Assembly (NCBI GenBank): GCA_900105225.1
Contig: LT629764.1
Span: 5,352,501-5,416,500 of the forward strand
Length of the DNA: 64,000 nt
Reading direction: 5' to 3'
From: Paenibacillaceae bacterium GAS479
GTDB taxonomy: Bacteria > Bacillota > Bacilli > Paenibacillales > Paenibacillaceae
Below are positions 26,830 to 35,499 of the stretch, one piece after another (within the stretch, counting starts at the first letter, position 1; every line of letters begins with the position of its first letter). The notes beneath the pieces are model-generated. The model worked only from the letters and a program-made list of their open reading frames with translations, ran no database searches and was not told where the DNA came from. The position numbers and the translations under genes were made by a program.

Positions 26830-27783
26830 TTACGACAAGCTGGAGTGTTCCGGTAACTCACCGCGACGCGGAATTTGTACCGACATCAGATCTGCTCCGG
26901 CATACGATTCCGGGAACACGGAGCGCGCCTCTTGCAGCAAAGCAACCATGTCCTCATCACGATAACGGCTGCTGATATGAGTCAAATACAATCGTTGCGC
27001 ACCTGCTGCACGAGCTGCTTCGGCCGCTTGGAGAGTTGTTGAATGGCCGTAGGCAGCGGCCTTTTCCGCCATATCGCCTTGAAAAGTAGCCTCATGAACG
27101 AGCAGATCCGCTCCCTGGGCCAATTGACCAACTCCGTGGCAAGGTACCGTATCACCAAGAATGGCAATGATGCGCCCTTTCAAATCCGGCCCTGTCACAT
27201 CCCCACTACGGACAAGCTGACCGTCAGGCAATATGACATCCCCGCCGTTTTTGAGCTGGCCAAGCAGCGGGCCGAACGGCACACCGAGTTCACGCGCCTT
27301 GTCCGCATCTAGCGTGCCAGGTCTGTCCTTTTCAACAATTCGGAAGCCCCAGCAAGGAACTCGATGATTCAAAGGATGCGCCTCCACGATCAGCTCTTCA
27401 TCCTCATAAATGAGCCCTGCCTCCAACTCGGTAATGATCAAATCGTAATCCAGGTGGGAAGACGTCAATCGGAACACCGCATCGATATAATCCTTGATTC
27501 CTTGCGGCCCGAAGAGCTGCAGCGGTCCTGAGCCGGCATGATACGAGCGAGAGCTAAGCAGTCCCGGCAGGCCGTTAATATGATCCCCATGAAGATGAGT
27601 GATGAACACAGCCTCGATTTTGTTCAGCTTAATCGGAGTGTTCATTAGTTGGTGCTGAGTTGCTTCTCCACAATCGAACAGCCAGATCGAGCCGCGCGGC
27701 TGGGGAAGCGTCAACGCCATCGAGGTTACATTCCGCTGCCTCGACGGCCTGCCTGCCCCAGTACCGAGAAATGTAAGCTCCAT
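26830..27783 (-). CDS. rnz: Ribonuclease Z
   Basis: A 317-residue metallo-beta-lactamase-fold endonuclease that removes 3' trailers from tRNA precursors lacking an encoded CCA. The metal site HLHGDH is at 63-68 (His63, His65, Asp67, His68), with TFLGTGAGRPS at the N-terminus. Further motifs are LGDTVPCHGV, HEATFQGD, YGHSTTLQAAEAA and LTHISSRY. The length is that of short-form RNase Z. GGGGAGG precedes the ATG. Single gene with its own terminator. Confidence 0.94.
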   Translation of the reverse strand: MELTFLGTGAGRPSRQRNVTSMALTLPQPRGSIWLFDCGEATQHQLMNTPIKLNKIEAVFITHLHGDHINGLPGLLSSRSYHAGSGPLQLFGPQGIKDYIDAVFRLTSSHLDYDLIITELEAGLIYEDEELIVEAHPLNHRVPCWGFRIVEKDRPGTLDADKARELGVPFGPLLGQLKNGGDVILPDGQLVRSGDVTGPDLKGRIIAILGDTVPCHGVGQLAQGADLLVHEATFQGDMAEKAAAYGHSTTLQAAEAARAAGAQRLYLTHISSRYRDEDMVALLQEARSVFPESYAGADLMSVQIPRRGELPEHSSLS

Positions 27784-27841
27784 GCTTTCGCCTCCCCTTT
27801 CAATCCAATCTATCTCACAGCTTTGAACCAGATGCGTTGAA

Positions 27842-30800
27842 CTAAGCTTTATCTACGTTGAAATACTGCGCCTCTGGATGGGCAAATACCATTGCTGATA
27901 CAGATGCCTCAGGCTCCATCATGAAGCCCTCGGTAAGCTCCACGCCGATATCCTCCGGTTTCATAAGCTCGAACAGCGGACCCTGATCCTCCAAATTTGG
28001 ACAAGCAGGATAACCGAACGAAACCCGAATGCCTTGGTAGCGCGCGCCGTGACGCTGTTTCATCGTCATTTCCGGTGGATCCGGGTAGCCCCAAACATCC
28101 CGCATCATATGGTGAACGCGCTCCGCAAGACCTTCCGCAACTTCAAGCGCAACAGACTGCAGAGCATGAGAACGCAGGTAATCCCCTTTGTCCTTCCAGG
28201 AGTTAGCCAGCTCCCGCACACCTTCTCCAGCGGTAACGACGAGGAAACCTACATAGTCCATAACACCGCTATCAACACTGCGCAAATAGTCCGCCAAGCA
28301 TAGATATGGCTCCACTTGCTGCCGGGGGAAGCTGAAGCGCTTTAAGACACGAGTCTGATCTTCAGGATCATACACAACAATGTCATTACCGTCGGATTGC
28401 GCCGGGAAGAAACGATACATACCTTGCGCTTTCACGATGCCTTCTCGGGCCGCTTCATAGAGAATAGTATCAACAGTGTCTTTTAGACCCATCACTTTTT
28501 CATCCCGTTTTTCGAGCAACTCCTCGACCTTCCCACGAACGCCAAGATGATGACCAAGCAACATCTGCATGTTCACATAAGGAACAATCTGAGGGATTGG
28601 GACGTTGCGCAAAATATGGCGATCCAAATCAGGTGGAATAAATACAGGCGCATCCTGTGAAATACCGCTGCGCACCGCGCGCGTCAGCTGGGGAAGCTTC
28701 GGCTTTTCTTCCACCGCAACGCCTCCGGAAGCTTTGAATTCGGCCAGCTCGTTCTCCATGACAGAGCGATGCTCCTTGTTCATTAGCTTGTTCGCCAAAT
28801 CCAGTCCTTCCATCGCATCCTTGGCATAAAGCACAAGACCATCGTACTCAGGAATGATACGCGTTTTGGTGAATTTGCGGGTTAACGCCGCTCCTCCGAC
28901 CATAATTGGCACGTCAATGTCGGCATTGCGCAAATCCTGCGCCGTAATGACCATCTGCTGCGCCGATTTCACCAGCAGACCGGACAAGCCGATCGCATCC
29001 GCCTTCTCTCGGCGCTGAGCCTCGATTAATTGCTCTGGCGGAACTTTAATACCCAGGTTTACGATATGATACCCATTATTTGCAAGGATAATCTCGACCA
29101 GGTTTTTGCCGATGTCATGTACGTCACCTTTAACGGTGGCCAAAATAATCTTACCTTTGACCGAGGACTCCGATTTCTCCATGAACGGCTCCAGATGCGC
29201 AACGGACGCCTTCATTACCTCAGCGCTCTGCAGTACTTCGGCAACGATCAGCTCGTTGTTGTTGAACAGCCGGCCAACCTCGTCCATCCCTTTCATCAGT
29301 GGACCGTTGATGATCTCAAGCGGGCTGTACTTTTGCATCGCCTCATCCAGGTCAGGGATAAGTCCCTCCTTGGTGCCTTCCACAACATAGGATGCCAAAC
29401 GCTCTTCCAGCGGCAGGTTGGATGTTTTATCCTTTTTCTCGACTTTTTTCTCACGGAATGCAGCGACAAACGCTGCCAGCGTCTCGTCATTAGTGCGGTA
29501 AATGAGATCCTCTGCCAGCTTGCGCTCATGGTCCGGGATGGATGCATAACGCTCCAGCTTCTCGGTATTAACGATGGCATAATCCAGTCCAGCCTTAGTG
29601 CATTCGTACAAATAAACCGAGTTCAACACTTCACGGCCCGCTTCCGGCAGTCCAAAGCTAATGTTACTAATGCCGAGAATCGTATGACAGCGCGGCATCG
29701 CCTGTTTGATGAGACGAATGCCTTCCACCGTCTCCTCCGCGGAGCCGATGTATTGCTCGTCGCCAGTTCCAACAGGGAACATCAGTGGGTCGAAAATAAT
29801 ATCTTCCGGCTGCAAGCCGTACTTGTTGACGAGCAGATCATAAGAACGCTGAGCAACAGCAAGCTTGTCCTCACGTTTGATTGCCTGGCCGGTTTCATCA
29901 ATCGTACCAACGACGACAGCAGCGCCATATTTGTGGATAATCGGGACGACTTGCTCGAACTTCTCCTCGCCATCCTCCAGGTTGATCGAGTTAATGATCG
30001 CCTTGCCTTGGGAATATTTCAACGACAGCTCGATAACTTTCGGGTCAGTCGTATCAATGACGAGTGGAGCTTTGACCAGCTTCACGACAATTTCCAAAAA
30101 GAGACGCATATCCTCAGTCTCGTCACGGTCAGGGTCTTGCAGGCAGACGTCAATGACATGAGCGCCTTTTTTCACTTGAGCCCGTGCTATTTCAGCCGCT
30201 TCCTCATATTTACCCTCGACGATGAGCCGTTTGAACTTACGGGAACCGAGCACATTCGTGCGCTCGCCCACCATGTACGGCCGATTATCCGACTCGATGT
30301 AGACGGTCTCAATGCCGGACACAGCTGGAGCATGGGAGCCACTTCGTGGGCGCGGCGGGTAGTTCGCCATCGTCTCAACCAGTGCTCGGATATGAGCTGG
30401 CGTTGTACCGCAACAGCCACCGGCGATATTCAGCCAGCCTTGCTCGGCAAAAGCGCCCATTTTGATCGCGAGCGATTGAGGCGATTCGTGATACTGGCCG
30501 TTCTCATCAGGCAGGCCCGCATTGGGATAACAGCTGATCGCCGCATGGGAAATATCGCTGAGCGTACGAATATGATCGCGCATGAATTCCGGACCCGTAG
30601 CACAATTAAGTCCGATAGAGATCGGATTGAGATGTTCAAGCGAAATGTAGAAAGATTCGATGTTTTGTCCAGCCAGCGTCGTGCCCATCGGCTCGATCGT
30701 GCCCGAAATCATTAACGGCAGTTGCACGCCGGTCTGCTCGTAAGCTTGACGGATGGCAATGCTGCCAGCCTTGACGTTCAGCGTATCCTGGGAAGTTTCC

Positions 30801-31282
30801 AGCAGCATGGCATCGGCGCCGCCCTCGATAAGGGCAATTGCCTGCTCCATATAGCTCTCTACAAGACCTTCAAAAGTGACGCCGCCTGTAACGGAAAGCG
30901 TTTTGGTCGTTGGCCCAATAGCGCCCACAACAAAACGCGGATGCTCGGGCGTGCTGTACTTATCAGCCGCTTCGCGGGCAATTCTGGCTGCAGCCAGGTT
31001 GATTTCGCGAGCTTTTTCTGGAATATCATACTCGGCAAGCACGATGCTCGCGCCGCCGAATGTATTCGTCTCAATCAGGTCAGCCCCGGCTTCAAGATAC
31101 TGCTCATGGATGGTGCGAATAACATCAGGTCTGGTTAGGACAAGCATTTCATTGCAGCCATCCAGCTCCTCGCCGCCAAAATCCTCCGCAGCCAAATCGG
31201 CCTGCTGAATCATCGTGCCCATAGCTCCATCCATAATGAGGATGCGCTTTTCCAGCATTTCGTGCAAAGTCGGCTTCGACAA
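27842..31282 (-). CDS. metH: Cobalamin-dependent methionine synthase
   Basis: A full-length, 1146-residue modular enzyme that methylates homocysteine using 5-methyltetrahydrofolate and cobalamin. The homocysteine domain carries zinc ligands Cys227, Cys290 and Cys291. A pterin-binding domain follows (about 340-600). The B12 domain has the base-off histidine His722 in GDVHDIGKN. The C-terminal activation domain binds SAM (YQGIRVSFGYPACP). The start is TTG at 31282 with AAGGG about 10 bases upstream. The 164-base gap to divergent mtnD holds no recognisable SAM, T-box or B12 riboswitch. It needs reduced cobalamin and a reductase partner not found here. Confidence 0.95.
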   Translation of the reverse strand: MSKPTLHEMLEKRILIMDGAMGTMIQQADLAAEDFGGEELDGCNEMLVLTRPDVIRTIHEQYLEAGADLIETNTFGGASIVLAEYDIPEKAREINLAAARIAREAADKYSTPEHPRFVVGAIGPTTKTLSVTGGVTFEGLVESYMEQAIALIEGGADAMLLETSQDTLNVKAGSIAIRQAYEQTGVQLPLMISGTIEPMGTTLAGQNIESFYISLEHLNPISIGLNCATGPEFMRDHIRTLSDISHAAISCYPNAGLPDENGQYHESPQSLAIKMGAFAEQGWLNIAGGCCGTTPAHIRALVETMANYPPRPRSGSHAPAVSGIETVYIESDNRPYMVGERTNVLGSRKFKRLIVEGKYEEAAEIARAQVKKGAHVIDVCLQDPDRDETEDMRLFLEIVVKLVKAPLVIDTTDPKVIELSLKYSQGKAIINSINLEDGEEKFEQVVPIIHKYGAAVVVGTIDETGQAIKREDKLAVAQRSYDLLVNKYGLQPEDIIFDPLMFPVGTGDEQYIGSAEETVEGIRLIKQAMPRCHTILGISNISFGLPEAGREVLNSVYLYECTKAGLDYAIVNTEKLERYASIPDHERKLAEDLIYRTNDETLAAFVAAFREKKVEKKDKTSNLPLEERLASYVVEGTKEGLIPDLDEAMQKYSPLEIINGPLMKGMDEVGRLFNNNELIVAEVLQSAEVMKASVAHLEPFMEKSESSVKGKIILATVKGDVHDIGKNLVEIILANNGYHIVNLGIKVPPEQLIEAQRREKADAIGLSGLLVKSAQQMVITAQDLRNADIDVPIMVGGAALTRKFTKTRIIPEYDGLVLYAKDAMEGLDLANKLMNKEHRSVMENELAEFKASGGVAVEEKPKLPQLTRAVRSGISQDAPVFIPPDLDRHILRNVPIPQIVPYVNMQMLLGHHLGVRGKVEELLEKRDEKVMGLKDTVDTILYEAAREGIVKAQGMYRFFPAQSDGNDIVVYDPEDQTRVLKRFSFPRQQVEPYLCLADYLRSVDSGVMDYVGFLVVTAGEGVRELANSWKDKGDYLRSHALQSVALEVAEGLAERVHHMMRDVWGYPDPPEMTMKQRHGARYQGIRVSFGYPACPNLEDQGPLFELMKPEDIGVELTEGFMMEPEASVSAMVFAHPEAQYFNVDKA

Positions 31283-31446
31283 CTCTCTACACCCTTCCCC
31301 CCAAAAATCATTAAAGTTTAGTGTAGCAGAAGAATCGGCGACTGAAAAGAACTCTCATCGATAACTAGCGGGAAGAAAAAAGATGTTTTATAATAGGGGA
31401 TAAAGCAATATTCAATTCATACCAATTGGAAAAGAGGGAATTAATC

Positions 31447-31989
31447 GTGGCTGAAATTCGCATCCGCAATACTAATGAGCGCATTTCCGGTGAAGAGCAG
31501 GTCAAGGCATTTCTAGATTCCCAAGAAGTTCTCTATGAACATTGGGATTCGGACAAGCTGGACGAATCGCTACGCGAGAAATTCGTTCTGACAGACGAGG
31601 AAAAAGCCCGTATTCTCGAAACATACGATTCCGAAATTCGCGATCTGGCAGGCCGCCGCGGCTATCAGATCTGGGATATCATCACACTGTCGGAATCCAC
31701 GCCGAACCTGGATGAGCTGCTCCAGAAGTTCGAGAACGTGCATACCCACACGGAAGACGAGATCCGCGCGATTACCGCAGGCCGCGGTATTTTCATCATT
31801 AAGGGCACTGATGATATCGGTTACTTCGACGTCGAGCTCCAAGCTGGAGATGTCATCTCCGTCCCAGAGAACAAGCCACATTTCTTCACATTGATGGATA
31901 ATCGTAAAATCGTCGCGGTGCGCCTGTTCATCGAAAAAGATGGCTGGATCGCTCACAATTATTCAGATCCACAATTTCAAAAAGCCTAG
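31447..31989 (+). CDS. mtnD: Acireductone dioxygenase
   Basis: A 180-residue cupin enzyme of the methionine salvage pathway. It oxidises the acireductone intermediate to 2-keto-4-methylthiobutyrate and formate with Fe, or off-pathway with Ni. Metal ligands His99, His101, Glu105 (VHTHTEDE) and His145 (NKPHFF) are all present. Start is GTG at 31447, giving the usual MAEIRIR N-terminus, with AGAGGG upstream; the open frame begins earlier at 31426. A TATAAT at 31389-31394 is the likely -10 box, with no clear -35. No other salvage genes are nearby; it is divergent from metH. A strong terminator follows. Confidence 0.94.
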   Translation: MAEIRIRNTNERISGEEQVKAFLDSQEVLYEHWDSDKLDESLREKFVLTDEEKARILETYDSEIRDLAGRRGYQIWDIITLSESTPNLDELLQKFENVHTHTEDEIRAITAGRGIFIIKGTDDIGYFDVELQAGDVISVPENKPHFFTLMDNRKIVAVRLFIEKDGWIAHNYSDPQFQKA

Positions 31990-32010
31990 CCTTTCCGGTA
32001 ACAAGATTAC

Positions 32011-32063
32011 AAAAAAACGGACCTGTCCACTCCCTAAGCAAGGGTGTCCAGGTCCTTTTTTTT
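32011..32063. terminator. Bidirectional Rho-independent terminator
   Basis: GGACCTG pairs with CAGGTCC (32019-32055) with an inner CCCT/AGGG, flanked by seven A and eight T. It separates mtnD from the converging HAD hydrolase gene. Confidence 0.9.
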
Positions 32064-32073
32064 GTTTATATGA

Positions 32074-32859
32074 TTAGCCAAGCAGCGGAATAAGCTGGTC
32101 CAATCGAGAAATTTCGTGCTCCGGTACGATCTCGTCTGTACGGGTTTTGCCGTCGCGGTTAACCCAAACACTTGTCATGCCGATTGTGTTTGCGCCCAGA
32201 ATATCCGTCGTCAGCTTATCACCGACCATAATCCCGTCTTCCGGATCAACTCCGATACATTCCAGTGCATGACGGAAAATACCAGCATCCGGCTTGCCCA
32301 TTCCATAGTTGCCGCTGATGATGATCTCATCAAAATAAGGTGTCAGCTCCGGAACGCCGAGCAATTTCTCCTCTTGCAAATCCGGCGTTCCGTTTGTAAG
32401 TAGCAGCAACTTGTACTTGCCCTTAAGAGCATCGAGAACCTCGAAGGTTTCGTCGTAAACGATCGGCCGTTTACGACGCTCGGCCGGGAATCGTTCAGCC
32501 AGTTCGGCGCCAAGCTCGGCATTGTCGATGCCAAGTGCTGCGAGTCCACGCGTCCAGGCATCTTTGCGGTAGCCGGGAGCCAACTGCTGCAGCTTGCGGA
32601 AAGACTCATGCTCTCCACCAGTGAAGTTAGCCCACAGTCCCTCAAAAGGATTGATGCCAATCAACTTGGTGAAATCAAATGTCTCATAAGTACTATACAG
32701 GGCTCTCGCTTCGCTACGAACTGCTTCTTCCAGTTCAACAGGATCGACACCACACTGCTCATACGCATAGTCTGTTGTAGCCCGAAAAGCCTCCTCCACA
32801 CTACGCTCGTCCCATAAAAGCGTATCATCAAGGTCAAACAACACCGCTTTTTTTGCCAT
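32074..32859 (-). CDS. HAD hydrolase, YfnB/YjjG-like (subfamily IA)
   Basis: A 261-residue HAD phosphatase: motif I LFDLDDTLLWDE, motif II LLTNGT, motif III lysine in GMGKPDAGIF and motif IV MVGDKLTTDILGA. The long helical cap fits the YjjG/YfnB group, some of which are nucleotidases acting on pyrimidine monophosphates or damaged nucleotides. The ATG at 32859 has GGGGGAGAG 9 bases upstream; the frame is open to 32937 without support. Monocistronic, ending at the shared terminator. Substrate not known. Confidence 0.85.
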   Translation of the reverse strand: MAKKAVLFDLDDTLLWDERSVEEAFRATTDYAYEQCGVDPVELEEAVRSEARALYSTYETFDFTKLIGINPFEGLWANFTGGEHESFRKLQQLAPGYRKDAWTRGLAALGIDNAELGAELAERFPAERRKRPIVYDETFEVLDALKGKYKLLLLTNGTPDLQEEKLLGVPELTPYFDEIIISGNYGMGKPDAGIFRHALECIGVDPEDGIMVGDKLTTDILGANTIGMTSVWVNRDGKTRTDEIVPEHEISRLDQLIPLLG

Positions 32860-33038
32860 GTTCCGGTCTCTCCCCCGCACTGCATATGATGAGTTGCTGT
32901 ATGCACACCATGCCTCGTGCTGCTTTCGGTCTACCACACTAATACTGACTACAAGTCGTGCTACTTTCTGTCTACTATTATTGCATCCTTATTGCTTCAT
33001 TCAGTCTAACTCCACTCATTTGGAAGCGAGGCATTTCA

Positions 33039-33557
33039 CTATTGCTTATCGAAACGAATTCCATGTGCATCTGCCATCTGCTCTAAACGTTCACCCATTT
33101 GCTCGATCGGATAACGGTTCATCACTCGGGAAAACACCCAGTTTCCACCTTTTACTGGCTGGATGACTACATAACCCTTTTGCACAGAGATGCTCTTGAT
33201 CTCATCTTTGTTGAGTCGCTTGTCTCCCATCATTCGCCTCGTCTGAACATGGTCTGATCCGACCTGTAGATAGGGACGACGAAGGAAAAACAGCACTGCC
33301 AGCGCTACATAAGCAGCAACGAGCCACCACGTTTGCGAGCCGCTACCCTTTTCTGTAGGGAGAAGAGAGAAGAAAACCACAACAGAGATAAGCAAAATCG
33401 GGGAAATATAGTTGCGGCCCTTAAAACGGACAGGAGCGGTAGGATCAACTTTACCGGCATAGGGCTTAAATGGATCTTGACCACTTTTCTTGCGTTGTTT
33501 GTTCAGTTGCGATGAGTTGCGGCGAACTTTGCGTTCCCAGGAGCGTGACAAATTCAT
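33039..33557 (-). CDS. Two-helix membrane protein of unknown function with a PH-like C-terminus
   Basis: A 172-residue protein I do not recognise by name. The first 45 residues are basic and polar (SWERKVRRNSSQLNKQRKK). Two hydrophobic helices lie at about 50-67 and 77-94, with a short charged loop between. The C-terminal 75 residues look like a small beta-rich, PH-like domain (YLQVGSDHVQTRRM ... IKSISVQKGYVVIQPV) ending in a helix. The ATG is only 3 bases from GGAGG; a TTG two codons later would be better spaced. It lies 32 bases after ynzC and may be read with it. Confidence 0.7.
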   Translation of the reverse strand: MNLSRSWERKVRRNSSQLNKQRKKSGQDPFKPYAGKVDPTAPVRFKGRNYISPILLISVVVFFSLLPTEKGSGSQTWWLVAAYVALAVLFFLRRPYLQVGSDHVQTRRMMGDKRLNKDEIKSISVQKGYVVIQPVKGGNWVFSRVMNRYPIEQMGERLEQMADAHGIRFDKQ

Positions 33558-33589
33558 TGACCTCCAAATGTGAAATAAGTATGCCTAGC

Positions 33590-33778
33590 TTAGTCTTCTT
33601 TTTTTTCGTCATCTACCCATTCGATAGTATCCAGCTGCTGCTTGAAATTGCGCTTGAAATTATTCAAGTATTCCTGGCGCAAGCGGGTACGCTCTATGGC
33701 TTCATCAGGTGTAAGCCCGATTGTTTTATGCTTTCGCGACAGCTCATTGATCCGAGCGATTAAAGCGTTGATGTCCAT
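33590..33778 (-). CDS. ynzC: DUF896/UPF0291 small protein, YnzC
   Basis: A 62-residue cytoplasmic protein of the YnzC family: an N-terminal helical hairpin (INALIARINELSRKHKTIGL, then TPDEAIERTRLRQEYL) and an acidic tail. In B. subtilis ynzC belongs to the LexA-controlled yneA-yneB-ynzC operon; its biochemical role is unknown. Here it follows yneA but is separated by 154 bases with a strong hairpin (33860-33884), and yneB is missing. SOS control would therefore need read-through or a separate promoter, which I could not identify. Confidence 0.9.
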   Translation of the reverse strand: MDINALIARINELSRKHKTIGLTPDEAIERTRLRQEYLNNFKRNFKQQLDTIEWVDDEKKED

Positions 33779-33859
33779 TGTCGGTCCCTCCCCCCGTTGT
33801 AAAAATCCTTTTCCTTCTAACTTTGAACGATGAGAAGAGACATGTCAAGAATACGAAAA

Positions 33860-33884
33860 GCCCCCTGAATAAAAGTCAGGGGGC
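33860..33884 (-). terminator. Hairpin terminator after yneA
   Basis: GCCCCCTGA pairs with TCAGGGGGC around a 7-base loop. On the minus strand it is followed by TTTTCGT, a short U tract, so termination may be partial. Confidence 0.65.
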
Positions 33885-33932
33885 GATTAAGTAAGAGCAA
33901 GAGATCAGCTATAGGATGATGTAAGAAAAAAA

Positions 33933-34376
33933 TCAATTGACGGCAGGGATAATGAGCCTGTCACCCGGATCAATGGACGTTGATGCGAGGCCATTACGCT
34001 TCTTAAGCCAAAACACACCTTCGCGGATATCATCCGAGATATTGTAAGTTGCGGCAATAGACCAGAGCGTATCACCACTCGTTACGGTAATGCTCATCTC
34101 ATCAGGAGCGGACGGGGCAATCTCCGAGCTGCTGGCTTGAGTGAAGCCCCAGAGGCTTGTCAGAAGAAGAACAAACAACATCGCAGCAACTAACCAAGGT
34201 ACCAGACGCCGAGTAAAATGTCCGCCAGTACTGCGTGCGAAAGAATATGAAGAAGCGGAAGGCTTAGATCTGCCGCGATAAGACTGTTCCATTGAAGAGG
34301 TCAAAGACTGTGTGTGTGTAGACGGAGAAACCGAGCCTGATCGATCATTACTGCTGTATCCCGATAACGTCAACAT
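33933..34376 (-). CDS. yneA: LysM-containing SOS cell-division suppressor, YneA-like
   Basis: A 147-residue protein. It has a Ser-rich cytoplasmic N-terminus of about 57 residues, one membrane helix (about 58-79) and an external LysM domain (about 95-145: ITVTSGDTLWSIAATYNISDD ending RLIIP). YneA blocks septation while DNA is repaired. Position supports the call: divergent from lexA, with a LexA box in its promoter. The N-terminal tail is longer than in B. subtilis YneA (about 103 residues in total). The start is the ATG at 34376, 8 bases after GGGAG; a TTG 15 bases earlier is less likely. Confidence 0.85.
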   Translation of the reverse strand: MLTLSGYSSNDRSGSVSPSTHTQSLTSSMEQSYRGRSKPSASSYSFARSTGGHFTRRLVPWLVAAMLFVLLLTSLWGFTQASSSEIAPSAPDEMSITVTSGDTLWSIAATYNISDDIREGVFWLKKRNGLASTSIDPGDRLIIPAVN

Positions 34377-34408
34377 GAGATCCACTCCCAAACGTTTGTT
34401 CTGGTATC

Positions 34409-34437
34409 AGCTTAGCACGAACATTTGTTTCCGTCAA
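34409..34437 (-). promoter_or_regulatory. yneA promoter with embedded LexA box
   Basis: Minus-strand TTGACG (34432-34437), 17-base spacer and TAAGCT (34409-34414). The LexA-type box at 34418-34431 fills the spacer, so repressor binding would block RNA polymerase directly. Confidence 0.65.
34418..34431. promoter_or_regulatory. LexA box (yneA promoter)
   Basis: CGAAC-ATTT-GTTTC matches the Bacillus SOS consensus CGAAC-N4-GTTYG with one mismatch. Confidence 0.75.
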
Positions 34438-34446
34438 CGTATTTCT

Positions 34447-34460
34447 GGAACGTTTGTTCG
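34447..34460. promoter_or_regulatory. LexA box (yneA upstream)
   Basis: GGAAC-GTTT-GTTCG, one mismatch to the SOS consensus, just upstream of the yneA -35. A weaker copy, CAAAC-GTTT-GTTCT, lies downstream at 34389-34402. Confidence 0.75.
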
Positions 34461-34581
34461 CAGAAATTGTTGGCTTACTCTTAGATTGCGAACAAGCAAT
34501 CTCTTGGAATTTACAGTTAGTTAATTTACCAGTATACGAACATAGGCACACCTAAATTCAAGCTTGTCAATCGGTGATTTA

Positions 34582-34595
34582 CGAACAACTGTTTC
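34582..34595. promoter_or_regulatory. LexA box (lexA upstream)
   Basis: CGAAC-AACT-GTTTC, one mismatch to consensus, about 15 bases upstream of the lexA -35. Confidence 0.7.
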
Positions 34596-34596
34596 T

Positions 34597-34610
34597 CGAA
34601 CTTATGTTTG
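34597..34610. promoter_or_regulatory. LexA box (overlaps lexA -35)
   Basis: CGAAC-TTAT-GTTTG matches the SOS consensus fully and overlaps the TTGTAC hexamer. Confidence 0.85.
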
Positions 34611-34636
34611 TACGAACTCGGGTTCTGTGCTATACT
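34608..34636 (+). promoter_or_regulatory. lexA promoter
   Basis: TTGTAC (34608-34613), 17-base spacer and TATACT (34631-34636) with an upstream TG, an extended -10. Two LexA boxes cover it, indicating autorepression. Confidence 0.75.
34613..34626. promoter_or_regulatory. LexA box (lexA promoter spacer)
   Basis: CGAAC-TCGG-GTTCT, one mismatch to consensus, lying between the -35 and -10 boxes of lexA. Confidence 0.8.
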
Positions 34637-34680
34637 CTGAAAAAGCTATCGTCTACTATAACTATTCTGGAGTGAGTGAG

Positions 34681-35304
34681 ATGTCTAAAGTGTCTAACCG
34701 CCAACAGGCGATACTCGACTTCATTAAGAATGAAGTGCGGGACAAGGGATATCCGCCTTCTGTACGTGAAATCGGTGAGGCGGTAGGTCTTGCATCCAGC
34801 TCTACCGTTCACGGCCATTTGGACCGCCTGGAGAAGAAGGGTATGATCCGCCGCGATCCAACGAAGCCGAGAGCAATTGAGATTCTCGACGGCGATTCTC
34901 CGTCTGAGCTTCCATTCCCGACTTCCGTCAGCAAGATCCCTGTTGTAGGCAAAGTTACCGCTGGCTTGCCAATTACTGCTACTGAGAACATCGAGGAGTA
35001 CTTCCCTCTCCCCGCTCATTTTGTCGGAGATCATGAAGTGTTCATGTTGAGCGTTGTAGGAGAGAGCATGATTGAAGCTGGTATACATAGCGGCGACTAC
35101 GTTATCGTTCGCCAGCAATCTTCTGCGAGTAACGGAGATATCGTCGTCGCAATGACAGAAGATGATGAAGCTACCGTCAAGACCTTCTACAAAGAGAAAG
35201 ATCATATCCGTCTCCAACCGGAGAACTCCTCCATGGAGCCAATCCGTCTGAAGAACGTTAGTATCCTCGGCAAGGTCATCGGCCTTTTCCGCGACTTCCA
35301 CTAG
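34681..35304 (+). CDS. lexA: SOS repressor LexA
   Basis: A 207-residue repressor with self-cleaving protease. An N-terminal winged helix (about 1-65, recognition region [14 protein letters not shown]) binds SOS boxes. The cleavage site is Ala94-Gly95, and the catalytic dyad is Ser129 ([10 protein letters not shown]) and Lys167 (ATVKTFY). RecA filaments trigger cleavage after DNA damage. The ATG at 34681 is used, with GGAGTGAGTGAG just upstream; the open frame before it is promoter DNA. It represses itself and divergent yneA through the clustered boxes in the 304-base gap. A strong terminator follows. Confidence 0.97.
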   Translation: MSKVSNRQQAILDFIKNEVRDKGYPPSVREIGEAVGLASSSTVHGHLDRLEKKGMIRRDPTKPRAIEILDGDSPSELPFPTSVSKIPVVGKVTAGLPITATENIEEYFPLPAHFVGDHEVFMLSVVGESMIEAGIHSGDYVIVRQQSSASNGDIVVAMTEDDEATVKTFYKEKDHIRLQPENSSMEPIRLKNVSILGKVIGLFRDFH

Positions 35305-35385
35305 GCTTGTCCTGCGGTGTCCAATGCTGTTGATTTAAGGGGTGAGTTTCCTCCATTACCCCCGTTTTTACGCCTTTATTCAACG

Positions 35386-35418
35386 AAACGCGCACTCTGA
35401 CAGAGTGCGCGTTTTTTT
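35386..35418 (+). terminator. Rho-independent terminator of lexA
   Basis: ACGCGCACTCTG pairs with CAGAGTGCGCGT, followed by seven T. Nothing else was recognised in the 35419-35499 interval. Confidence 0.9.
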
Positions 35419-35499
35419 GTCAAAGGTTCCTATTATTCGCCCGATTCGAGATCTCTCTTCGTAACATCTTCTTCCCCTTTATGTGAGCCTTCAAGTGAA

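Noticed and set aside
29030-30715. A 561-codon plus-strand open frame opposite metH
   Set aside because: It lies wholly antisense to a full-length metH with intact motifs, has no ribosome site, and its translation has no recognisable family. It is an overlap artefact.
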